Positions 1 to 6,944 of a DNA stretch of 6,944 nt are shown piece after piece. Below the pieces are notes generated by a model. That model did not search any database, had not been told where the DNA came from, and saw only the letters and a list, made by a program, of their open reading frames with translations. The stretch comes from Candidatus Hodarchaeota archaeon (GTDB lineage: Archaea; Asgardarchaeota; Heimdallarchaeia; Hodarchaeales; YT1-039). The DNA is taken from positions 1 through 6,944 of the forward strand of contig JAEOTF010000491.1 of NCBI GenBank assembly GCA_016840025.1, written 5' to 3'. How positions within the stretch are numbered: position 1 is the first letter of the stretch; every line of letters starts with the position of its first letter. A program made the translations under genes and the position numbers.

Positions 1-1246
1 GTATGTTATTACATTTTGCCAGTAGTGTATTTTCCGCAGTTGCATTATTTTTAGATATACTTCTCAATGATCGTAATTTTTTTGTTTCATCAAGAAATAA
101 TCTGGATAATCTGTTCTCAACGGAGCTCTCCGGCGTATATTGTATGAAATTTTTCTCGAAACTAAGAGTGGTCGGAATTGTAGTCAAATCTAGGGTATGG
201 TACCTGGCTTTAACTTCATCAAATTTTACTTTGTTTCTTATTCTCGTATATCCAGTTAAATCGTCTATAATCAGATCATTGGGGTGATCAACTATTTCGC
301 CGGAGATCACTTCGGGAAGTCTTGTTCTAGATTGCGATGAGCCATAATTATACCAAAGCACTGCTAATACTCGAATCATTTGTCCTTTAAACTTGGCAAT
401 ATCTCGTAAATCAGTTCCCAGAGATTTTAAGAATTGTTCAGAAATGTGAAGTTTAGTACTTGCTTCCGAATTCAAGTCTTGTATCTGAAGATATGGGCCT
501 CTTCTCCCCGAGGATTGAATCAATCCTCCAAAAACACATGGAGCGCCCAGTTGTCGATTATGGTAACCTTCTATGATAGTTTGTTCAGAACCAATTTCAC
601 AATAATTTTCAAATGCCATTGAGTCCTGAAAACGCGTGAGATCAATCATACTAGTTTTTAAAAAATCGAATTCAGATAATTTGGGGATGTCTTGTATTTT
701 TGAAAATTGCACTCGGGAAGGATGTATTCTGTTGACAAAAGGCACAGGTTGAATGCCTTTGATAGAATGTAATCCAAATTCGACGGTATTAGCGACACTT
801 TCTCTACAGCGTAAACTAGATATTGTTTGAAGTTTTGGAAGGATAATAGATAAAGATACAATATTATCTCGGAAAAATCTGTCATAAAACACCTTTGATT
901 TCTTAAAAATCACCCCTTCCAGCTCAACTGTAGAAGTATTCCTCCTGAGATTAGTGATGTATCTTGCAGGAGTTCGTGACGGCTGTAATATTTGGTTTTC
1001 ATAAATTTCAGGCGAGTTGGTAAATTGTTTTATGGAATTCAACCATCTGATTGCATGATGAAAACAGTTCCTGACAAGAGGGTTTCCTGAAATCGATCCT
1101 TGAGTGATTTCATCCGGGTTTTTGTTAATTAAAAGTTGGGAGTTATCGGTTGAACCAACTATTCCTACATAAAGGCTTTGAAGCCCCCGTCTTATTCCAC
1201 TCTCACGAAGAAATCTAGGAACCAGTAGTTTTTTTGAGTAATTCAA
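1..1246 (-). CDS. Unrecognised protein, divergent from drmA; C-terminus cut by the left edge
   Basis: The minus strand is open for 415 codons from a TTG at 1246-1244 to the window start. The nearest upstream in-frame stop is TAG at 1258-1256. I checked every triplet of this frame and found no stop, which is very unlikely by chance in DNA this AT-rich. The inferred N-terminus reads LNYSKKLLVPRFLRESGI, and the protein is rich in Arg, Lys, Ile and Leu. I see no signal peptide, membrane segment, Walker motif, methyltransferase motif, HKD motif or clear zinc-binding cluster. Segments such as GAPCVFGGLIQSSGRRGPY (about residue 240-260) and FKGQMIRVLAVLWYNYG (about 310) look like folded-domain sequence but match no family I can name. 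The first ATG is at residue 200, too far inside a continuous frame to be the natural start. No ribosome-binding site precedes the TTG, so the gene may be leaderless, use another start, or have lost its true 5' end through rearrangement. Lying head to head with drmA suggests a defence-linked role, which is inference only. Confidence 0.72.
   Translation of the reverse strand, partial: MNYSKKLLVPRFLRESGIRRGLQSLYVGIVGSTDNSQLLINKNPDEITQGSISGNPLVRNCFHHAIRWLNSIKQFTNSPEIYENQILQPSRTPARYITNLRRNTSTVELEGVIFKKSKVFYDRFFRDNIVSLSIILPKLQTISSLRCRESVANTVEFGLHSIKGIQPVPFVNRIHPSRVQFSKIQDIPKLSEFDFLKTSMIDLTRFQDSMAFENYCEIGSEQTIIEGYHNRQLGAPCVFGGLIQSSGRRGPYLQIQDLNSEASTKLHISEQFLKSLGTDLRDIAKFKGQMIRVLAVLWYNYGSSQSRTRLPEVISGEIVDHPNDLIIDDLTGYTRIRNKVKFDEVKARYHTLDLTTIPTTLSFEKNFIQYTPESSVENRLSRLFLDETKKLRSLRSISKNNATAENTLLAKCNNI
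510..528. repeat. Perfect 19-base inverted repeat inside the divergent gene
   Basis: GAGGATTGA at 510-518 and TCAATCCTC at 520-528 are exact reverse complements around a single central A at 519. The element lies within the minus-strand frame, where it encodes part of GGLIQSSG. Its short centre suits a dimeric protein-binding site better than an RNA hairpin. With only one copy seen, inside coding sequence, chance is a real possibility. Confidence 0.4.
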
Positions 1247-1299
1247 TGCACTATTCTATTATATTATCCAGTATTATTATAACTGATTGGGGTATAGAA
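1247..1299. promoter_or_regulatory. Compact AT-rich divergent spacer, probable promoters for both directions
   Basis: If drmA starts at TTG 1300 and the divergent gene at TTG 1246, only 53 bases separate them, and these are the most AT-rich bases locally. Reading the minus strand there are two exact TATAAT hexamers, at 1281-1276 and 1263-1258. Reading the plus strand there are TATTAT (1262-1267 and 1272-1277) and TATAAC (1278-1283). I found no convincing -35 element at 16-18 bases for any of them. In an archaeon the same AT-rich boxes could act as TATA elements, about 26 bases upstream of short or leaderless transcripts. The location argues for a promoter; the exact elements are inference. 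Confidence 0.35.
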
Positions 1300-4200
1300 T
1301 TGCGACGAGTGATTGTAAGCGAGTTAGTGAAAGAAGTTTTAGGACCTCGATACGGACCTGAAGAAACTCTCAGTTATGAAAGTACCCCTCTTATAGAATA
1401 TATTACAGGAATCTTAGCTCCTAGAGATACATCGATTGATAAGGAAGAAGAATTTGAGAATTTAATTGGCGATGTTAGTGAAGGGGAAGAGGGACTTTCT
1501 GAAGAGAGTGTGACGTTTTCGCCAATCCTAAACCCTATTAAACAACCTAGTGCAGTTGGCCTTTCCTTCATTCTTAAAACAGTAGAAAACGATGATCCTT
1601 CACTTTCGATATGTGTTACTTGGGGAAAATATTCAAGAATTACGAAACAAGTTGATGAAAAAAATGTTACTGTTTGGCAGAGAAAGCCTTACTATATGAT
1701 AATAAACGATTTAGGTGTAAAATCAGGGAACAGTTTTAACATATATCCGCATCAAGCAACATATTCGAACACAAAAGAAGTCATTGTAACTCTAAAAATA
1801 TTTTCAAAAACGATAGCTCCCAATGTTACTTTCTTCAACGTATTTTTTTGTAATGAAGAGTTAGAAAGCAGCTATGAAAAAGGCAGTTACCACGTAGGTG
1901 AATTACATGTTTTTCAACCTCAAATACGAATAAAACTTGGGAATAATACCGAATTACACCCAATACAAAATTTCAAACCACTGTATAAGGCTGATCGGGA
2001 GGATCAGATATTAGATCTCATATATCGAAAAAATCCAGTTATGGTACGTGGTTATATGTGTGCAGGGATTTGGGAACGATTTGATCCAGAATCATCCTCA
2101 AAACCTGAAGAATACAAGAATAGACCAAAATCACCACCATTTTATTGGGTCGATGGTGAGACCATACCCAATAACCTTGGTAATGAATTTATCACACCCC
2201 ATTTAAGAACTGAATTTGTACCACTCTACAATATCACAATGCCAAGTTTAACTTGGGATGAGAAATATGGCCATCAACCGGTCCTTGATGCAGGTGAATT
2301 AGCAGAAAGCTGGGACACAAATAAAATTGAAGCTTCTCTCATACCACTAACAGAGGGTTATGAAAAATGGATTAAAGATTGTCGTAACCAGCTTCCAAAC
2401 ATTCCGAAGGCACAGAGAGCTATTGGCGAATTAAATGTAACCCGCCATCAAATTGTTTTACGAAGATTGAACCACGCCATTGACGTGTTAAAAACAGATG
2501 ATGAAGCCCGTCTATCTTTTTGTTTTTTAAATAAAGCAATCGATCTTCAATATAGATGGCGTCAACGTATACAAGAACGACCAGAAATAGGGCTAACGTG
2601 GAGACCATTTCAACTTGCTTTTATATTAATTAACATTCCCTCCATAACAGGAGTTGAGAAAGAAGATATCTGTGATCTTTTATGGGTTCCAACTGGTACT
2701 GGAAAAACAGAAGCGTACCTTGGTATTGCTGCATTCACCTTAGCATATAGAAGACGGAAAAGTTTAACAAATTCATCAATGCTGAACGGAGCTTTAGGTA
2801 CCACAATAATTTCTCGGTATACTCTAAGACTTCTAACAATCCAGCAATACAGACGGGCTTTGCGATTAATAACAGCATGTGAATATTTACGGACTTTGGG
2901 ATTACCAAGTGATTCTATTGGTTGGAGGCCTACAAATTGTAAAAACGATGATCATTTCATCTGGGGCAGTTCTAGATTCTCAATCGGTCTATGGGTGGGA
3001 GGTGAGATGACTCCCAACTCTCTTCAAAGTACTATCTCATACAATCGAAGACAACGTAGATCAGTGAAATTTTTGGGAGCTATTGATATATTAAAAGGAG
3101 AGGGATATGGTAGAGGAGACCCCGCTCAGATAATCCATTGCCCCTGTTGCGATGCATTATTATCCATTCCAGATAACTTAGGAAAAGGCACTTACACTAC
3201 ACATACAATAATATCCACTGAAAAAGAAATTTCCAAACAAAGCTTCGTTTTTCCAAGCATCGATAAAATAATTGAAATCAAAAACGCCAAAGCATCATAT
3301 CTTGGTGTATCAAACCAACGTCATCAATACACTATCACAACAGATATTGACATAGCAACGACAATCGATGCAAGAAAATATGATGAATGGTGGTCCAATA
3401 GTATACAACCTACCATAGAAAAAAGTGTTAATGGAGCTTCAATCAATGTTGAGTGTGCTCGACCATCAAGAATGGGATATTACTTAAAAGAACTTGAAGA
3501 AGATGTTTTCATTGATTTTGAAATATACTGCAATAATCCAAAGTGTGATTTGAATAATCATTACTGGTGTGAAGGAGGACCATGTGGATATATTGACTCT
3601 TCCATTCCCGAAGCACCAGATTTTAAAAGATGGCTGCCAGTCAACGATATTTTTCTGGTAAATAGCACCAAGTCGGTTTCTAAAAGGATGCCAATACCGG
3701 CATATACAGTAGATGACCAAATTTACCATCGATGTCCAAGCATTATCGTTTCTACTGTCGATAAATTCGCGAGAATGCCTTTTGAACCCAAGTCTGCTGG
3801 GATATTTGGCAATGTAAACCGGTTTCACAGACTATATGGTTACTATAGGAAGATGATGCCTCCAAAGGATCCTTTTTCTCAGAGAGGTAATCCTCGCCAA
3901 CCAATAGAAGATCCTAGACCATCAGGATCTAATTTTATTATTGAGGTAGAACCATTCCAGCCACCAGACCTTATAATTCAGGATGAGCTTCATCTTATTG
4001 AAGGGCCCTTAGGCAGTCTTGTTGGTATTTATGAAACAGCTATTGATGCTCTCAGTACCAATATTAACCATAAAGTAAAATATATCGCTTCAACAGCAAC
4101 TATAAGAAAAGCAACTGAGCAGGTTCAATCTGTATTTTTAAGGCAATTAGCAATCTTCCCAAACCCATCTTTAGATGCCCAGGACCTCTTCTTTTTACGT

Positions 4201-5355
4201 TCTCAATCCACTCACCCACTAAGTCCTGAAGCAGGTAGATTGCATATAGGTATCTGTGCACCAGGCAAGGGGGCACAGACACCTATTGTACGATTATGGG
4301 CTGTACTTCTCCAATACATGTACAGCGAGCTTCAAGCTGATAATTATTCGAAAGAGGAGATTGACCCTTACTGGACAGTAGTCGGTTACTTTAATGCTAT
4401 ACGAGAACTAGCAGGAGCAGAAGCATTATACAAACAAGATGTTGTTGGTAGATTTAGCGACCCTTCCATGACTCAGAGATTTGGCACTCCCCGTCAACCT
4501 GCTGATCATACCGAGTTGTCCAGTCGAATTAAGTCCACAGAATTGCCGATCTATCTCGATGTATTAGAAAAGAAAGCTCTCTCGTCGGATCCTCCAGATG
4601 AAGTACCCCTTGCAATATTCACTACAAATATTTTCGGTGTTGGGGTTGACATTCCACGGCTTGGATTGATGATAGTCCATGGTCAACCTAAAACCACTTC
4701 ATCGTACATTCAAGCAACAGGACGCATAGGTCGGAGAAATCCCGGCATTGTCATTACTTTCTACAAAGCAACGAGACCAAGAGACCTTTCTCATTATGAA
4801 TATTTTGTAGGATATCATAGTATGTTAAACAGATTTGTTGAGCCCATTACAGTTTACCCTTTTGCTCCAAGAGTATTCGAAAGAGCCGGTGGACCAGTGA
4901 TGGTTTCTATAATGCGATGTGCAACAAACGTCGATGAAACTCCCGTAGGTGGAACATGGGCCATTGAACAAAAACTTGTTAGAAACAACTACTTTTCTGG
5001 AGCACAACTCATGGAATCTGGAAGACAGGATCCTGAAATAATCATTCTACCTAAAATATTGACAAGAAGAGGGGAGAACCAACCACAACTGAGAAAACCA
5101 GACCTTGATGATTTGGATACCAATTTAAAAAGCGGGCTCGATCAATGGCACAATTACGCAGTAACCTCCAGTGACCGGAATAGTACAATCATATACTGGG
5201 AACGACGTGCCCCAGGAGCTAGAAGTAATTATATTACTGTACTTGGCGATCCTACGTCAACAAGTAATACAATGGAATCTGTTTTTGAAAACACGCCATA
5301 TTCCCTGAGAGATATTGAGGAAACCATAGGTCTGGAAGTACCCCGGAGGGATTAA
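1300..5355 (+). CDS. drmA: DrmA, DISARM anti-phage system SF2 helicase
   Basis: About 1351 residues, intact and of usual DrmA length. The N-terminal region carries family-like blocks: VLGPRYGPEETL, GILAPRD, VGLSFILK and VTWGKY. The helicase core follows in order (residues from TTG 1300): Walker A PTGTGKTEAYLG (about 464-475), RYTLRLLTIQQ (506-516), GLWVGGEMTPN (near 565), STVDKFA (818-824), motif II DELH within IIQDELHLIEGPLG (895-898), motif III STAT (931-934), motif V TTNIFGVGVDIP (1108-1119) and motif VI QATGRIGRR (1138-1146). Cysteines at 614, 616, 617, 744, 749, 757 and 762 may bind zinc between the two motor halves. Known DrmA hydrolyses ATP, binds DNA with DrmB and helps discriminate phage DNA. 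Start choice: the frame also opens at TTG 1234 and ATG 1246, but those add a non-conserved, Ile-rich stretch and overlap the divergent gene, whereas TTG 1300 places the family-like LRRVIVSELVKEVLGPR at the N-terminus behind a weak GGGG at 1289-1292. drmB follows after one base. Confidence 0.93.
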   Translation: MRRVIVSELVKEVLGPRYGPEETLSYESTPLIEYITGILAPRDTSIDKEEEFENLIGDVSEGEEGLSEESVTFSPILNPIKQPSAVGLSFILKTVENDDPSLSICVTWGKYSRITKQVDEKNVTVWQRKPYYMIINDLGVKSGNSFNIYPHQATYSNTKEVIVTLKIFSKTIAPNVTFFNVFFCNEELESSYEKGSYHVGELHVFQPQIRIKLGNNTELHPIQNFKPLYKADREDQILDLIYRKNPVMVRGYMCAGIWERFDPESSSKPEEYKNRPKSPPFYWVDGETIPNNLGNEFITPHLRTEFVPLYNITMPSLTWDEKYGHQPVLDAGELAESWDTNKIEASLIPLTEGYEKWIKDCRNQLPNIPKAQRAIGELNVTRHQIVLRRLNHAIDVLKTDDEARLSFCFLNKAIDLQYRWRQRIQERPEIGLTWRPFQLAFILINIPSITGVEKEDICDLLWVPTGTGKTEAYLGIAAFTLAYRRRKSLTNSSMLNGALGTTIISRYTLRLLTIQQYRRALRLITACEYLRTLGLPSDSIGWRPTNCKNDDHFIWGSSRFSIGLWVGGEMTPNSLQSTISYNRRQRRSVKFLGAIDILKGEGYGRGDPAQIIHCPCCDALLSIPDNLGKGTYTTHTIISTEKEISKQSFVFPSIDKIIEIKNAKASYLGVSNQRHQYTITTDIDIATTIDARKYDEWWSNSIQPTIEKSVNGASINVECARPSRMGYYLKELEEDVFIDFEIYCNNPKCDLNNHYWCEGGPCGYIDSSIPEAPDFKRWLPVNDIFLVNSTKSVSKRMPIPAYTVDDQIYHRCPSIIVSTVDKFARMPFEPKSAGIFGNVNRFHRLYGYYRKMMPPKDPFSQRGNPRQPIEDPRPSGSNFIIEVEPFQPPDLIIQDELHLIEGPLGSLVGIYETAIDALSTNINHKVKYIASTATIRKATEQVQSVFLRQLAIFPNPSLDAQDLFFLRSQSTHPLSPEAGRLHIGICAPGKGAQTPIVRLWAVLLQYMYSELQADNYSKEEIDPYWTVVGYFNAIRELAGAEALYKQDVVGRFSDPSMTQRFGTPRQPADHTELSSRIKSTELPIYLDVLEKKALSSDPPDEVPLAIFTTNIFGVGVDIPRLGLMIVHGQPKTTSSYIQATGRIGRRNPGIVITFYKATRPRDLSHYEYFVGYHSMLNRFVEPITVYPFAPRVFERAGGPVMVSIMRCATNVDETPVGGTWAIEQKLVRNNYFSGAQLMESGRQDPEIIILPKILTRRGENQPQLRKPDLDDLDTNLKSGLDQWHNYAVTSSDRNSTIIYWERRAPGARSNYITVLGDPTSTSNTMESVFENTPYSLRDIEETIGLEVPRRD
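5345..5350 (+). promoter_or_regulatory. Strong ribosome-binding site that fixes the drmB start at a CTG
   Basis: GGAGGG lies inside the last codons of drmA, six bases before CTG 5357-5359. This is near-ideal Shine-Dalgarno strength and spacing. The drmA stop TAA (5353-5355) falls between this site and the CTG, so ribosomes finishing drmA would arrive directly at the drmB start. The other possible start, ATT at 5351, touches the site and would be too close. Confidence 0.7.
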
Positions 5356-5356
5356 A

Positions 5357-6944
5357 CTGACCTACTCATCATTTAAGCAAGATATTAGGAGATCCCAGTT
5401 CATTACAATTTATGGTCCCGGAGCAATAATAGAAAGCCCCAATGGTCCAGCAATTATTCCCCTTCTAAATCTCGGGCTATTCCAACACCTGTCTCTTCAT
5501 CCATCCGATTTTAAAATCCAAAGTGATAATTTCAGTAAAATCTTAATGGGGAATATTTTTCGAGTACCATCCAATCAAGAACTCAGCAGGGACGGATTCT
5601 TGTATCGTACTAAAATCTTTCCAGAATGGCACTTGTGTCCTCCAAAAGAATCCCATTTTTCTTCAGTTCTTTATATTGGCAGACGATGCCCAATTTGTAG
5701 GCAACATGATCATCGTAATGCTGTAAGGTTTGTTATGGCATGTCCTCAAGGCCATCTTGATGATATTTTATGGGAAGAAGCAATACATGGAGGGAATCGC
5801 TGCCCAAAATCAGGGGGTAGATCTCCTGTCTTTTTCTGGAATAGGAGAGGTCCCCGATTACATGATATTCGAATTATATGTGCACTATGTAAAACATCAG
5901 AATCAATGGGGAACATTTTTTATGCTTGGCACGTATGCAGTGGAAGATTCCCTGAGTTTGAGAGTTTTCAAAGCGAACCTAATAGACCTAGGAATTGTCC
6001 ACTTAATAAAAATCAAGATAGCACTGATTTAAAGCCAACAGTATTACATAGAGGTGCGTTAAATCTTCGAATACCTGATATTTTATCTTCTGTGAAAATT
6101 CGATTTGTTAGAAGTAAGCTGCAGGACATAATTGCTGATGATAAAGTGTCAAGTGTAATTCGTACCCTCCTTGCTTTGGATAGCTTCAACGCTGATACTC
6201 TAAAAAAAGTTCTTTTTGATAACAAAATTGACACTCGGACTATTACTGACTTGCTGAAATATAGTGCTAAAGAAATCAAGAATGCTTTAGGTACTATCGA
6301 TAACCAAAAGCCAGCTGAAACTTACTCACAAATGTTATCTCAAGAATATCAAGCCCTTGTGACCGCTTCGCAAGAAGGGGCGAATTATGAAGATTTTGAA
6401 GCTCCATTAAGTAAATCTTTCAATTTAAGAACCAACCATCCTAGCAAGTTTGAATTTAAAATCACTCCTTTCACCCGTATCAAAGTTGTGATGGTGCAAC
6501 ATGGTTATAGAAGAATTGATCCTATTAGAGGACGTGAAGTACTGGTGCATCATTCTGAGGAAATAAGCGCGACTAGAGAAGAGAAGTGGTACCCGGGAGT
6601 AGAATTAAATGGTGAAGCAATCTTCATTCATATAGTGAAGCCACACGATTTTCAACTATTAGGTAACGCTGCAAAAGAATGGCTCAAAGTGCATCAACAC
6701 ACTCAAAAAGATATTTATCGTGATCATCTTTTCAGAGACTCTCGCGACAAAATAGAGTTACATCCATTATTTATTTACCTACATTCGCTTTCTCATAAAT
6801 TAATAAGTTGGTTAGCGATTGACTCGGGGTACTCTGCGGCTTCAATAAGAGAGAGAGTTTATTGTAATGGAGAAACAGGTGGCATACTAATATATACATC
6901 ACAACCAGGTGGGGATGGAAGCCTTGGTGGGCTTTATGGTTTAA
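5357..6944 (+). CDS. drmB: DrmB, DISARM DUF1998 protein; C-terminus cut by the right edge
   Basis: An uninterrupted frame of 529 codons reaches the window end. The N-terminus reads RRSQFITIYGPGAIIESPNG, the opening typical of DrmB. A Cys-rich region follows (residues from CTG 5357): C94, CPIC (111-114), ACPQGHLDDILW with C129 and H133, C149, CALC (175-178), C194 and C214, probably zinc-binding. A helical middle leads to FTRIKVVMVQHGYRRIDP, a DrmB-like block. The DUF1998 domain shows HSLSH (476-480), SGYSAASIRERVY and GGILIYTSQPGGDGSLGGL, with the last residues and probably a final Cys cluster missing beyond the edge. In studied DISARM systems DrmB pairs with DrmA and stimulates its activity on DNA. 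The frame holds no ATG, GTG or TTG between its upstream stop (TAG 5327-5329) and ATG 5546, which lies well inside conserved sequence, so CTG 5357 is the best start. It begins one base after the drmA stop, suggesting one operon with translational coupling. drmC would be the expected next gene. Confidence 0.92.
   Translation, partial: MTYSSFKQDIRRSQFITIYGPGAIIESPNGPAIIPLLNLGLFQHLSLHPSDFKIQSDNFSKILMGNIFRVPSNQELSRDGFLYRTKIFPEWHLCPPKESHFSSVLYIGRRCPICRQHDHRNAVRFVMACPQGHLDDILWEEAIHGGNRCPKSGGRSPVFFWNRRGPRLHDIRIICALCKTSESMGNIFYAWHVCSGRFPEFESFQSEPNRPRNCPLNKNQDSTDLKPTVLHRGALNLRIPDILSSVKIRFVRSKLQDIIADDKVSSVIRTLLALDSFNADTLKKVLFDNKIDTRTITDLLKYSAKEIKNALGTIDNQKPAETYSQMLSQEYQALVTASQEGANYEDFEAPLSKSFNLRTNHPSKFEFKITPFTRIKVVMVQHGYRRIDPIRGREVLVHHSEEISATREEKWYPGVELNGEAIFIHIVKPHDFQLLGNAAKEWLKVHQHTQKDIYRDHLFRDSRDKIELHPLFIYLHSLSHKLISWLAIDSGYSAASIRERVYCNGETGGILIYTSQPGGDGSLGGLYGL

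Noticed and set aside
3..622. Small plus-strand frames at 3-287 and 434-622
   Set aside because: They lie opposite the long minus-strand frame, have no ribosome-binding site or recognisable domain, and are shadows of it.
658..885. Minus-strand 75-codon frame with an ATG start
   Set aside because: It is in a different minus-strand frame from the 415-codon frame that spans it fully; the longer frame is far better supported.
1..1246. A DISARM methyltransferase or DrmC as the identity of the divergent gene
   Set aside because: No NPPY/DPPY-type, FxGxG or PC-type methyltransferase motif and no HKD motif of phospholipase D is visible in the 415 residues available.
3484..3828. Minus-strand 114-codon frame within drmA, and the other short minus-strand frames in 1374-5007
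   Set aside because: They are antisense to an intact conserved helicase, with no start signals or domain likeness.
3909..3930. AGATCCT and AGGATCT inverted repeat with an 8-base loop
   Set aside because: Short arms, inside conserved drmA coding sequence and without a T-run; most likely chance.
5546..5548. ATG as the drmB start
   Set aside because: It would remove about 63 residues including the conserved YGPGAI opening, and no ribosome-binding site precedes it, while GGAGGG sits just before CTG 5357.
5730..6279. Plus-strand frame at 5730-6032 and minus-strand frame at 6013-6279
   Set aside because: Both overlap drmB in other frames. The drmB frame encodes conserved DrmB blocks across this stretch, so these are shadows.

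Overview
The window comes from an AT-rich prokaryotic genome. Genes are dense and close-packed, and coding frames use many ATA, AGA and TTA codons. Several genes appear to start at codons other than ATG. A low-GC bacterium such as a Firmicute and a methanogenic archaeon both fit; nothing in the window settles the taxonomy.

Layout. (1) Positions 1-1246, minus strand: one open frame of 415 codons running off the left edge. It encodes a protein I do not recognise. It is easy to miss because its first in-frame ATG is at residue 200, and the only usual start near its beginning is a TTG. (2) About 1247-1299: a very short, AT-rich divergent spacer that must hold the promoters for both directions, if both genes begin where I propose. 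(3) 1300-5355, plus strand: an intact large superfamily 2 helicase with all the hallmarks of DrmA, a core helicase of the DISARM anti-phage system. (4) 5357-6944, plus strand: DrmB, the DUF1998 partner of DrmA, starting one base after the drmA stop and cut by the right edge inside its C-terminal DUF1998 domain. Its frame contains no ATG, GTG or TTG at its beginning. The only well-placed start is a CTG six bases after a strong GGAGGG ribosome-binding site.

How the genes work together. drmA and drmB are adjacent, co-directional and probably translationally coupled, as in known DISARM loci. There the two proteins form a DNA-binding, ATP-driven complex that acts with the phospholipase-D-like DrmC and a DNA methyltransferase. 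No drmC or methyltransferase lies inside the window; drmC would be expected just past the right edge. The divergent unknown gene sits where an accessory or regulatory component of a defence locus could sit. No motif identifies it as a methyltransferase, nuclease or helicase, so it is the main candidate for something new. No RNA genes, CRISPR arrays or insertion sequences were seen.
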